Of a DNA stretch of 64,000 nucleotides, positions 12,301 through 22,480 are shown in pieces. Under the pieces are notes generated by a model. It saw nothing but the letters and a program-made list of their open reading frames with translations. It ran no database searches and was not told the origin of the DNA. The DNA comes from Dastarcus helophoroides. Its lineage: Eukaryota > Arthropoda > Insecta > Coleoptera > Bothrideridae. Each line of letters starts with the position of its first letter. Within the stretch, counting starts at the first letter, position 1. A program made the position numbers and the translations under genes. The stretch spans positions 1,849,507-1,913,506 of the forward strand of contig CM053328.1 in NCBI GenBank assembly GCA_028583605.1, written 5' to 3'.

Positions 12301-14726
12301 CGAGAAAAAAAGTCAGAATGTTAGAAGAGTTAAGACTCCAGAAATGTTTTAGTGTATTTTTTTATATTTTATTATAACTTTTATACAATAATAATATTAA
12401 TAGTAAAGTAGTGTTGGAGCGTGGTTTCTTAGCTCTAACTTAAACGCAAACAAATACTAAGTATTCTGGTGCACAGACCAATAGGTTTGAACGTTTATTA
12501 GATTCGAAGTTTGGAAACCAAAGACCGGTTTCGATTTTGTTAGATCTCGTCAATTTGGTATATCCAACTCGAATGCTAACAAATGTTCCGACAAGTAAAT
12601 ACTAAAGAATTCACGGACGTCAAGCGTGTGACTCTTACTACTACCACCTATTGGTCCATAGAGAAACTATGATTCATTACACGCGCCTGGAGGGCTGCAC
12701 GAATTTGTAGTCTAGGTTGCATTCTACTTGCAAAAGTCTAGGTAGTTTTAGTAGAAGAATCGTAGCCCCCCTCTGGTTACGGGCCTGACCCAATCATTAC
12801 CAACAATGGCAAGTAGCCGTTCATAATTCAAGAAAAATGATTAGGAAATGCTACCTGGTTAAGGCCAATGGGCCATTATAACTCCACGCTTTGGGCTTAA
12901 AATTGCTACCTAACTCTTTGACCACCATGTCAGCTAATTTGTGTCCAGGACCATCAGAACTAAAACTCATGATGCCGTTTGCGACGTCGTTATCAGCTTC
13001 TTTACCAATGAAATTCGTAGTTAAATTATCCCAATTTTTAAGCGTCAATACATCCAGATCCATGTAAGTGCCTCCATACTTCCATAAAGTGAAAATTCTG
13101 AAACGTCCATAATGTTACCACTGCTGTGAAATATTGTAAATAATTTTGATGATTTTGTTTTATTTTTATAAAGGCGACCACGTTTTTGCTTTAGTTATTC
13201 TAGGGCTTCGAACCGGAAATGAACCGAAATCGAAAACCGAAAAAAAACCGTTATTTTCGCCGGAACGAAACCGAAAAAAATATCAGTTTGGATTCGTCGA
13301 ATTTATATACTTCAAATATTTTTTATTTTATATTAAGATTGGAATTTTATTTGAAATTTCAATTTTTATTTCATAATTGTACATAATTCGAAAATTTGGA
13401 AATTTTTAGAAAATTTGGCGCTTTTTTGAAAAATTTCGTTTTTACGACCATTTCAACATCTTTCAAAATTTCAGCTTTTTTAAAAATTCCATCTATTCAA
13501 AATTGTGATTTCCTTGAAATTCTGTTTTTTTAAAAGCTTAGACTTTCGTAAAAAATCTCGACTCTATTGAAAAATTACGATTTCATTTTAAAATTTTTGA
13601 GTTTAAATTTTTTCGAAAATATGAACCTTTTTTTCAAAACGACGACTTTCAAAATATAAATGAATATTCGAAAATTTCTATATTTTTTCAAAATTTTACT
13701 TTTTCCTGATATTTTAACTTCGTGAACATTTTCTCTTTTTAAAAACTAGTTTTAGAATATTCTTTATTTGAAACTTTGGGTCTTTGTTGAAAATCATAAC
13801 TTATTTTTTAAATCGCTGACTTTTTTAAAATTTCTCCATTTTCTAAAATTACGAATTTTTCATAATTTCGACTTCCATTAACAGTTTTAATCGTTCAAGT
13901 TTTAAATTTCGAAATGTTGGCTCTGGATTTGGATTTCCTAAAAATTAGGACCTTTTGATAATTTCAAAAAAAATCGGATATTTTAAATTTTTTGGAAAAA
14001 TCGTCGAGTTTATTTTTTAAACTTCATTTCTATGACAATTTCAGCTTCTTTCAAAATTTCGACTATTTTAAAAATTCCATTTATACAAAATTCTGATTTT
14101 TTGAAAGCTTCGACTTTCGCTAAAAATCTCGACTTTATTGAAACATTACGAATTAATTTTAAAATATTTGACTTCAACCTCGAATCTTCGATTTTTTTTA
14201 AAATATGGAGATATTTTTTAAAAACGGCGTCTTTCGAAAAGTAGAATATTTGAAAAGTTCTATATTTTTTTCAAACTTCGACTCTCTCTTTATATTTCGA
14301 TTTGTTGAAAATTTTGTCTTTTGAAAATATAAATTTAAAAAATTTTCTATTTGAACATCTGCAGCTTTGTTGGACCGTTTTTTAAAATCTCCGAATTTTT
14401 AAAAATCTCTTGAAAATTTTGATTTTCATCACAATTTCAACTTCCTTCAAAAGCTGAGTTTTTTTGAAAATCGTTTTCAAATTATCGACCTTCGGTTAAA
14501 ATTATCTATTTTTTTTTAATTTTTTTGGTGGAACGGACTGCTCCTTGGTTATCTCCAAAAATTAAAATACAAATCTTGTCCGCGAAATAAAAAAATTAAA
14601 AAACTATTCCAAATTTAAATTTAATTTGTCAATTTCGTTCGTCCAAACTCATAATTTCGAAAAAAATGTCTATAATTAAAGATTAAAAGTCAATATGTCG
14701 ATAAAAAGGGTTAACAGATTGTTAGA

Positions 14727-14776
<50 letters not shown>

Positions 14777-17700
14777 CTAAATTTTGTTTGTAGTCGAAAT
14801 TTTAGAAAAATTAATAATGAAAAGTATCTACAAGTTTAGATTTAAAACTTCAAACGAAAAAAGTTAAAATATCGAAAAAAGCTAAATACGTTAAACGAAA
14901 CTTTCAAAACATTTTACGTTTTCTAGAAATTTTGTAGTTTTCAGCAACATTTCCAGGAACAAAATCGAATATTTGGGTTTAAAGTCAAGACTGAATTAGG
15001 GTTAAAAATTTGAACTCTCTTTTTGAAAACAATTTTAACTTCTTTTTTTTTTGAAATTGTGGCTGGTCTTTTTTATTTTCGTTTATTTTTTTAATTTGAT
15101 TTTTTTAATCGACAGTTCTAGAAAACGCAGTCGAAACAGTAAAAATTAATTTAATTAGAAAAAGCGAATCAAAGTTAAAACTTGGATAGAGAACCAAAAT
15201 TATGAAAGAGAAAGGTCTCTCAAATTTTCGATTTTAATCGCCAAAGTTCGTATATTGTAGAAGTTTTCAATTCTAGGGTATATAATTTAGAATTTTTATG
15301 AAAATTCCGACTTTAAATTTGAAATATCTAAACCCGAAATTCCGATTTAGTTTTTTATAAACTTTAGTTGAAATTTGAACTCAAATTGAACTAAAAACTC
15401 GGAATTTCACCATGACAATTTTAAACTTTAAAAATATAAAATATTTTCCTTCAATTTTAAGCAAGGTTGTAATATTAGATTAAAAAAGACTTCACATTTT
15501 CTAAATTATGTCCAAAAATCAATTTTTAAAGACTTTTAACAACCAAAAAATGAGTCACCTGGAACTAAACCGAAAACTGGAAAAAAACCGTTATTTTGGT
15601 CCGAACGAAAACCGAAACTGAACTTATGTAATTTTTTTGCCGGAACGAAAACCGGAAACCGGAACGAAAAACATAGCGGTTCGAAGCCCCGATAGTCTAG
15701 GGTAGATAATTTTTGAAACTAAAAAAAATTATAGTAGGATGAAACCTATTAGAAAAGGAAGATAATGCAACAAAAATGAAAGGAAAAATAAATTACAGGC
15801 GATCTGAGGTGGGGAAGGGGTAGGGGGTGAGATTTTAAGGGTAAAAAAGGGTTTATCTCGATTTCTGGCAAAACTACAAATCCTATGAGAAAAAGTTAAA
15901 TAACAAAGTTGTAGGTAATAAGAAGATCTACAACTTTTGTATTCACACTTTTTTAACATTACCTCAAAATTCACGTGAAAAATTCAAAAAATCAGGTTTA
16001 TGGTTTTTTATTTTTATCTTTTACAAAAAAAAAAAATTTTCACAAAATTTAGTGGAAACTTACCGTTTTATATTCCAAAGACACTGTAATTTTTTTGATT
16101 TAAAATATTCATTTTTTCACCTTATTTTGACTCAATATCGAAAAAGCACCCCAATTTTTAATCGAAAAATCTCACGTTAAAATTTAGCTTTTTTAAAAAA
16201 CTCGGTAGGCTTTTTGTTCGTTGAAATGTTTACTTTCTGATGGTGTAAAAAAATATACATTACTATGGTAAATCTTCTAAGAAAATTCAAAAAAACGAAA
16301 AGTATTCCAATTCGAAATTTTTTTTTTTATCTTTAGGTACAATTTTGAGCTATTTGTTAAAATTTATACTTTAATTACTCGAAAAACGTAAGATTTCATT
16401 TTATATTAATAAACAAAAAAATTACAAATCCAAAAAACATAAAGATTGCAAAAAACATAGTTGTTTTAAATATTAAAGATTGGATTTTAAGGTGATTTAA
16501 TCTAAAAAATATGACTGTAGCTATTGTTTTCAGTAAAAAAAAGTTTATTTCTTAAATTCTCATTTCATTTATGTCATAGAAAATTAATCTTTTTATTTAT
16601 CAAAACATTGTCTTCAATTTTAATCACTTATCCATCAGTTTTTGTCTCTTTGATGGTATTTCTTCATCGTTAGATTCAGCACACCTTTCCGATTCTACCA
16701 GATCTTCGAAATCTTCAAGACCATCATCGTCTTCGCCTCCAACATAATTTCTAGTTTGCGCTGGTTCTTCAACCACAATTTCGTCTAGATCATTAACTTC
16801 CTCGTAGGTTTCTTCTACCACATTGGCGCATTTTTCAGAACCATGACAATTTGAACGTAAATTTGTGATTTTAAACCATGTTTTCGGCAGCCACATTTTA
16901 AACTATTGCATCCGGTATCACAGCTGCAGCAAATAGTTTTCAGCAATATGTCTGGAATGAATTCTTTTTCTGTAAATTTGGGCATACCGCCCCGTAGATG
17001 TTGCTTCCAGGCCCAATCTGTTGCTGAGAGTTCGTTACCCAGCCAAGTTTGAAGCTGATAATATAACAATGTTGTTCTGCTGCACCTTCTGTGGGTGGGA
17101 GATTTCCCAATATAAAAGACGATTTAATTTTAACTAATTGATATTTTTGAAATCTTAATTGATTTACTGTAATATTATTATTTTTACATTTATAAATAGA
17201 TTTCATTAATTGTAATTCATTTTTTTTTATATCTTCTTTGTTTGCATTTTTTTTTAAATATTAGCCAAATTTGATAAATTTTTATCACCTATTAATGAAT
17301 TCACGATACTTTTCTTCCCTTTTCCGGCAAATCCAGATGTTGTATCGCAACCAGAAAAACAATGCAGAAATGCAACGATGTTTTTGACGGATTCATATTT
17401 GAAACTATTAGACGCGAAAAAAGGATCTTTTATATTTCCAGAACTTGGCTTCAGAAAATAAATGTCACGATTATTAGAATTTAATTGATTCAAAAGGACC
17501 AAAAGATCAATATCTTGATCCACAACAATGACAGTTTTATTAGTATCTCTGGCAATTTCTATCGAGGTCTTAATTATGTCAGCATCAGCATCTTCTTTTG
17601 CTTGTTTACAGGAAAATCCTTGTGACTGTAATATTTTCATTAGCGATTTTATTATTTCGCCTTTATTTTTCACGTTAGATAAAAATTTTTCTTGCAAAAA

Positions 17701-19513
17701 TGGTATTTTTGTGTGGTTTTGATAATTAAACTCTGGAATATTGTTTGAGATCTTTCTACGACTGCGTTCTCCTCTTTTAGTTAACTCATTTGGTTGTTAA
17801 TTATAGTCGTATATTTCGATTTACAATTTTTTGTTTATCACCATAAAATGGAATCTTACGTTTTTCGAGTAATCAAAGTATACATTTTAACAAATAGCTC
17901 AAAACTGTACATAAAGATAAAAAAAAATTTTCGAATTGGAATAATTTTCGTTTTTTTGAATTTTCTTAGAAGATTTACTATAGTAATGTATATTTTTTTA
18001 CACCGTCATAAAGTAGACATTTCAACGAACAGAAAGCGCCCACCGAGTTTTTTGAAAAAGCTAAAATTTTAACGTGAGATTTTTTGATTGAAAATTAGGG
18101 TGCTTTTTCGATATTGAGTTAAAATAAGGTGAAAAAATAAATATTTTAAATCAAAAAAATTACAGTGTCTGGCATATAAAAAGGTAAATTTTCACCAAAT
18201 TTCGCAGAAAAAAATTTTTTTTGTAAAAGATAAAAATAAAAAACATAAACCTGGTTTTTTGAATTTTTCAGGTGAATTTTGAAGTTACATTAAAAAAGTG
18301 TAGATACAAAAGTTGTAGATCTTCTTATTACTTACAACTTTGTTTTTAACTTTTTTTTATAGGATTTGTAGTTTTGCCAGAAATCGAAATAAACCGTTTT
18401 TTACCCTTAAAAACCCTACCCCTTCCCGACCTCAGATCGCCCGTAATTTATTTTTGCTTTTATTTTTGTTGCATTATCTTCTTTTTCTAATAGGTTTCAT
18501 CCTGCTATAATTTTTTTTCATTTTTTATCGTTTTTGAAGGCTTCTACCCTGATCTACGAGTTATTCACAATTCGTAAGAAAAGAAAAATTAATTTCTCTG
18601 TACTTCCATATCAATCATTCGTGGTCTTTTTGTTGTTTTTGGTGAAAACTATTTTAATCTTTCTTTGGTTTCAGGGGACAAGATTTGGATTTCAATTTTT
18701 GAAGATAACCAAGGACCGGGCCCTATCACCAAAACAATTTTTATTTATTTTGAATAAATCTACGATTTGCAGATTTGATATTGAGTCAGGTTCTTAAATG
18801 ACATTTATTCTTCTTTCGCAATGTTAAATAAAATGTTTTGATTAAGTTTTGTACCAATAAATAAATAAGTAAAAACCAAAATGTTTGTAAAAAAAAAACT
18901 TAACCTGTACCAACCTTAATATATCACTAGCATGCACTATTGGAAATTGACTTTCTTCGAGGTCGTGTTTAAATAAATTTTCCACTGGACTGCCGTGCAC
19001 GAACTTCTTAACATTTATATATTTTACATAAATATTTTTGTAACTCAACAAGGATTTAAAATATTCATCTGATTCTTTAACTTTTGCGTTACCAGGTGAG
19101 GTAAACAAGAGGTATACGGATTTATTCGGATTCATTTTGGCCGCAGATTCCACAGCGCAAGCTTGTCTTGCATTTAGAACTAATTTTCCTCTCACATACG
19201 ACTTACATGAAGTTTCTAAGAAAAATATAGTTCCATTGGGAGTTATCGTCTCCTCGTTTATATCAGAAAGTGTCGAATTTTCCTCACTACTGTAACATCC
19301 CAAGGAGTGTTCGGTTATTATCTTTTTTGTCACTGGAGTGGTAACATGATCGACTTTAAGAGTTACTAATCTTGGAATATATTCGGTACGTGTATCACAG
19401 AATAACCATCGAATGCTATAAATAATCAAATTACATCCCAAAAAGAGTAGAAAATAGATAGCTAGTTTCTTTTTCTTCTTGACGCCATTCTGTTTGATGT
19501 GGAGATCTTTCAT
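6097..19513 (-). CDS. Alpha-1,4-glycosyltransferase, A4GALT/A4GNT-like (GT32), copy A, three exons
   Basis: Predicted Golgi type II membrane glycosyltransferase of the lactosylceramide 4-alpha-galactosyltransferase / alpha-1,4-N-acetylglucosaminyltransferase family; donor and acceptor cannot be assigned. Joined exons are 19513-18915, 13097-12855 and 6397-6097, giving 380 aa, a normal family length. A basic stretch (KKKKK) precedes a single signal-anchor segment (about residues 17-38), followed by a stem with N-glycosylation sequons, then IFFLETSC and VYLLFTSP. The junction of exons 1 and 2 restores SDILRIFTLWKYGG, followed by the DXD metal/nucleotide-sugar motif MDLDV and the family NGPLALTR segment. 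Splice sites are AG/GTTGGT, CAG/A, CAG/GTAGCA and TAG/G, with phase 2 at both introns. Intron 1 is 5.8 kb and intron 2 is 6.5 kb, both filled with transposons. No disabling change is visible. Confidence 0.9.
8363..8738 (-). repeat. Solo LTR of an LTR retrotransposon
   Basis: Bounded by TGTTACGGGC and CATTACA with a 4-bp duplication ATAC at 8359-8362 and 8739-8742. The B unit has the uninterrupted site around 43118-43130. It is the inverse of the solo LTR at 34129-34479; both contain the shared GCGGCCGC-type block and a TATA-like CTATAAAAG (minus strand here). No internal region or second LTR is present, consistent with LTR-LTR recombination. Confidence 0.87.
9900..12340. repeat. 831-bp tandem repeat, three copies (copy A intron 2)
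   Basis: The landmark CGGTCGACTGCCAACA recurs at 9991, 10823 and 11654, spaced 832 and 831 bp. The corresponding array in copy B has four copies. ORFs of about 60-126 aa recur on both strands in each unit, rich in Phe or Lys/Asn; they are products of the repeat composition rather than genes. Each unit ends in a run of short GAAATTTCGAGAAAAATATT repeats. Confidence 0.9.
12855..13097 (-). CDS. Copy A exon 2: catalytic DXD exon
   Basis: Encodes IFTLWKYGGTYMDLDVLTL and continues to NGPLALTR. MDLDV holds the DXD motif that binds metal and nucleotide-sugar in this family. Acceptor GTTTCAG/A and donor CAG/GTAGCA. Copy B has Ile where A has Thr in YGG(T/I)Y, and ALAR for ALTR. Confidence 0.9.
13201..15691. 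mobile_element. Inverted-repeat element with GAACCG subterminal repeats, intron 1 of copy A
   Basis: The left end (GGGCTTCGAACCGG at 13203) and right end (inverse, finishing at about 15689) match. Subterminal clusters of GAACCG/GAACGAAACCG lie inside both ends (13210-13290 and 15570-15680), a pattern common in hAT-type elements. Flanks TTATTCTA and ATAGTCTA are a possible degenerate 8-bp duplication. The interior is AT-rich degenerate repeat without coding. Copy B keeps only an internal piece of about 170 bp (about 48380-48553). Confidence 0.6.
14731..14772. repeat. (GA)n microsatellite
   Basis: An uninterrupted GA dinucleotide run of about 42 bases inside the GAACCG-type element. The region has no counterpart in copy B, so allele length cannot be compared within the window. 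Confidence 0.95.
15700..18552. mobile_element. Element with about 0.7-kb inverted arms and a decayed internal gene
   Basis: The arm at about 15715-16390 is the inverse of the arm at about 17850-18535, over most of its length and in the same order: AGGGTAGA end, GATGAAACCTATTAG, GATAATGCAACAAAAAT, AAGTTGTAG, CGAGTAATC. The 1.4-kb centre carries fragments of a cysteine-rich protein gene on the minus strand. Arms of this length exclude small MITEs. Superfamily not assigned. Copy B retains only the right arm (48553-49250). Confidence 0.75.
16624..17697 (-). pseudogene. Transposon-borne PIN/XPG-like, Cys-rich C-terminal protein, frameshifted
   Basis: The first fragment (17697-17254) holds DADADIIKTSIEIA, VIVVDQDIDLLVLL and HCFSGCDTTSGFAGKGKK. 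These acidic motifs and the GCDTTS motif are typical of a repeat-associated, PIN/5'-nuclease-like family common in invertebrate genomes. Next, in shifted frames, come LPPTEGAAEQHCY, YQLQTWLGNELSATDWAWK and a CXC-type cysteine cluster (CCSCDTGCNSLKCGCRKHGL, about 16870-16930). An acidic tail ends KRQKLMDK at 16624. At least three frame changes and a probable N-terminal loss make it a pseudogene. Family assignment is from motif memory only. Confidence 0.6.
18600..18800. repeat. Dispersed GGTTTCAGGGGACAAG repeat (also near 9750, 14550, 44180, 49370, 52600-52920)
   Basis: The segment GGTTTCAGGGGACAAGATTT, then TTTCAATTTTTGAAGATAAC and CAAGGACCGG, recurs at six places in the window, in one orientation here and inverted at about 14527-14580. 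The terminal words TTTTGGTGA and TCACCAAAA bracket this copy (about 18638-18735). This suggests a small DNA-transposon family or shared subterminal segment. The version at 52.6-52.9 kb is a near-perfect hairpin. Confidence 0.6.
18915..19513 (-). CDS. Copy A exon 1: cytoplasmic tail, signal anchor, stem, N-terminal catalytic part
   Basis: Starts at the ATG of MKDLHIKQNG, the first Met before the lysine run and membrane anchor. Ends after HASDILR with two bases of the next Arg codon. The donor AAG/GTTGGT was preferred over the GT sites 3 and 9 bases downstream because only it restores the conserved SDILR-x-FTLWKYGG frame. The open frame continues a little into the intron, which has no meaning. 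Only about five residues differ from copy B in 199. Confidence 0.88.
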
Positions 19514-19904
19514 GCTAAAATTAAAACGATTTTTATAAGTAGCTATTAAACTAGCTTAAACACATTACAAAATTCTACTCTGCTTATAGCAGAGACTAGC
19601 TTAAATTCACTACAGATTCACGTAAAAATCGACAAACCAACGTCGATAAAAAAAGATAACGAATAATCTTGTTATGTTAAAATCTTTTCTGTAAATAAAA
19701 GGGATGATTCATTTTTATTGATCATTATCATAGGTATATGGGTTTACGATTCGAATGATAGGTATTTAGCACGTTAGATAATACGACTCGTTAAATATTA
19801 TCTATTCATAAGCTCCAAATACGTAATCTTTTACCGACTTATATCTTTAAACAATTAAATATTTCAGGCCATAAAATATGTGATTTTTTTCTAATAGAAA
19901 GTAA

Positions 19905-20132
19905 CTAATATACAGAATGGACCATAAGTAATTGTACATAGAACAAGAGTAGATTTTTCGTATAAAAGCAACGTGATTTAACCACATTTACCTTATACCA
20001 AAAGTTAATATTAATAGAGATACAGGGTGTCAAAGTTGAAAAATATTCACAGATTTCGCAATCCTTGCAACCAACGGAGACATTGGAAATGATAACACCA
20101 AATAGAAACATAATTAACATTTTATTTAACAT
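19905..20132 (-). CDS. Small secreted-type ORF, copy A unit (75 aa)
   Basis: Begins MLNKMLIMFLFGVIISNVSVG, which looks like a signal peptide, followed by CKDCEICE and a further Cys. It is 390 bp upstream of glycosyltransferase exon 1 on the same strand, and the B unit keeps the same-length ORF. Eleven of 75 residues differ, from a similar number of base changes, so synonymous differences are nearly absent. That is unlike a constrained gene. A possible splice donor AAG/GTAAAT lies at about 19991 but is lost in B. It could be a small secreted peptide, a 5' exon or chance; no family recognised. Confidence 0.35.
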   Translation of the reverse strand: MLNKMLIMFLFGVIISNVSVGCKDCEICEYFSTLTPCISININFWYKVNVVKSRCFYTKNLLLFYVQLLMVHSVY

Positions 20133-20329
20133 ACAAGGTTATACGGGGTATTTACAAATTTCAAAGACAACGCTTGGCAGTTGATTCGGAATGACAAATA
20201 AATACGAATTAGGAAAAAAAATTTAAAAATGTTTACTTTTCGAATTGCAGACTTTCAAAGTTGTTATAAAAAATAATTTAATTAATAATTTCATAACCTC
20301 TTTACCGATCGTGTTGAAATATGAAACCT

Positions 20330-21048
20330 TTATTTATTTAGATTAAAGGCTAGAATCTTAGTGACGTCGACCCTTGTGTTATCCGACACCCCTTGAAATT
20401 CGCCGCCACGACAATTATCTATGTATCTTCGAAGTAGTAAATAATAATAATTACATAAAATATGTATTGATTGACAACAATACGTATTACGTTTAGTTTT
20501 TATTTTTTTTATAACTGATTAAAATGTCGTTAAGGCTGACTGTATTGAAACTGTTTGCAGATGTGTCTTACACCACATAAAATTTATGGCCCTTCACAGT
20601 TTGTTTGAACCCCCTGGTTGGATAAGTAGTACATTTCAGAAGTGGTTCTTAAATATTCTGTCATCCCTATTTTTTCCAAGTTTAAGAATCATTTCATTGA
20701 CACTGAATGTACCTTCTTTCCGTTTTGAAAGGCAACGTTACAATGAAGAGACCACAGGGTGCTCGTAAGTAGTAATTGTCTTGAAAGTGTTATTCCTGGC
20801 CTTTTCTTCTTGGGATAAAAGTATTTTGTTTTCAGTTTCTTCTTGATCCTAAAATTTATTGCCCCGGTCATGTAATTGTTCTTCCTGACAAGAATTTATG
20901 GTCTTTGAATTGCATGTCATATTTTTGTTTCTTTGAATGGACTTTTAAATGACCAGCTGCATTCAACCCAATTTGGTTTCTTGAAAATGAAGTTAATTTT
21001 TTCTGATTTCAATGGAATTTCTAATTACTCCCAAAATAAACTTATTTC
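20330..21048. other. Conserved flank upstream of copy A, no gene recognised
   Basis: Closely matches 51048-51246 and 55744-56282 of the B unit, interrupted there only by the TTAA-flanked insertion. Contains the uninterrupted TTAA target at 20530-20533. ORFs on either strand are short (60 aa) with no recognisable domain, so I call none. Confidence 0.5.
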
Positions 21049-22079
21049 CAGTGGCGACTCATAGTCAAAACTAATGGGGGTGCTGCGACCATGTTTAGCA
21101 TTTTAAAATTTCGATTGAAAATATCGACATTTTCAAAACGTTACTTTTCGAAAATTTTAGATTTCTTTGAAAACTTAACAATGAAAACTTCTGATAATGT
21201 CGCGTTTTTTGCAAGGTTGGATTTTTTCCAAATTTCGACACTATTGCTAAATTTAGATTTTTTCTTGTAATCTCGACCTTCTTTTAAGTATGGACTTTTC
21301 TGAAAAACTGTGAATACGTTTTTAAAAATTTAAAGAAAAGGATAAATTTTGAAAATAATTCAAAATTTCGACAAAAAAGGTGGGAAAAGTCAATATGTTT
21401 CTTGACAAAATCGAACCTTAAGAACATTAGGTGAGATACTGAACACAAATTGGAAATTTCGACAAAAGCACGAACTTCAGATATGTAAAATTAAACTTTT
21501 TTTTTTAAATTTAAATTTTAAAAAGAATCCGAACTTTGAAAAACCCGTTGAAATTTCCACGAAGTCAGATTTTGAAAAAAAATTAAAATTGGAAGCAACT
21601 ATCAGTCAGCTAATAAACAACAAACAAAAGTATTTTATTGATAACGGAAGTGTTATATTAGGTTCTAGGAATTTATTATCTACCCCCACCACATTTTTTG
21701 AATTTCCCGCCATTTTGTGGTCAAGAATCCTTTTAGGTATTCTCGCAAAATCGCAAAATTTTTATTATAGTATCAAAATTTCCACTTTAAACTGTAAATG
21801 TTAAGAAATATGTCGAAAGTTCCACATTCGTATTTAAAGTTGAAATTTTGAGTTCAACATAAAACAAATTCGAGTTTCAACAAATTTTCGTATTTTCGTT
21901 TTTTTTTCGTTACATTTTTTGAAACCTAATTATTAGGTACATTTTTTTTTAATTTTTGCCATTTGAAAATTATTACTTTTTCTGAAAATGTAAATTTTTT
22001 GAAAACTGGACTTTTAACTTTTTAAATTTTCGACTTTTTGCTAAATTTTATCTTTGTTTAATGAGATAATAAGCCTTGT

Positions 22080-22480
22080 ATATACGAATATACAGGATCG
22101 GCCAGTACACTATTTCGGTCTGCTTGCCAATGAGAACGACAAAGCAAACTTCTGATATGAGGCAAGACGGAAAGAGAAACTAAATCGGCAGAGATGCCAC
22201 ATGGTAATTCATTAATGTGTATCTCCTTCATTATGACCGGGATAAATCGCTTCAGCGCTTCTTCGATTCAACAATTGGGAGAATGATAAGGGTACATGTG
22301 TAGCGCACATGTCACCTGGCATCGATTGGCATTATTTCTACATGGACTTACGACTGGACCGAATCTGCATTAAATAAATCATCCTCTAGTAATCCGTCCG
22401 TCGCGGGCGTAAGGAGCATACAACGCATACGGGCGGCACTATCGAGGAGGCGGCAATAGGCATGTAGTCGGGGATTTAAT
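22080..22480. repeat. GC-richer island with dispersed-repeat segment
   Basis: About 400 bases of conspicuously less AT-rich DNA in the shell element. The segment CAGTACACTATTTCGGTCTG recurs inverted near 26260-26295 and, more diverged, near 25145-25175 beside the transposase remnant. This suggests all three derive from one DNA-transposon family. No ORF longer than about 40 codons was evident and no RNA gene was recognised. Confidence 0.45.

Larger units (their letters stand above)
6529..12787 (+). mobile_element. hAT-like element in intron 2 of copy A, 6.26 kb, non-coding
   Basis: Inverted termini: CAGGTCCGTAACCAGGGGGG at 6529 and the inverse ending GGTTACGGGCCTG at 12787. An exact 8-bp direct repeat, ACCCAATC, flanks it at 6521-6528 and 12788-12795, as expected for hAT transposition. 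The same insertion with the same flanks is in copy B, so it predates the duplication. No transposase was seen. The interior is AT-rich degenerate repeat, an 831-bp tandem repeat (about 9900-12340) and a solo LTR (8363-8738). Confidence 0.85.

Noticed and set aside
18842..18914. Extension of exon 1 ORF (VQVKFFFYKHF...) as a C-terminal end of a short protein
   Set aside because: It lies past the splice donor; joining at 18915 to exon 2 restores the conserved SDILRIFTLWKYGG segment and the frame.
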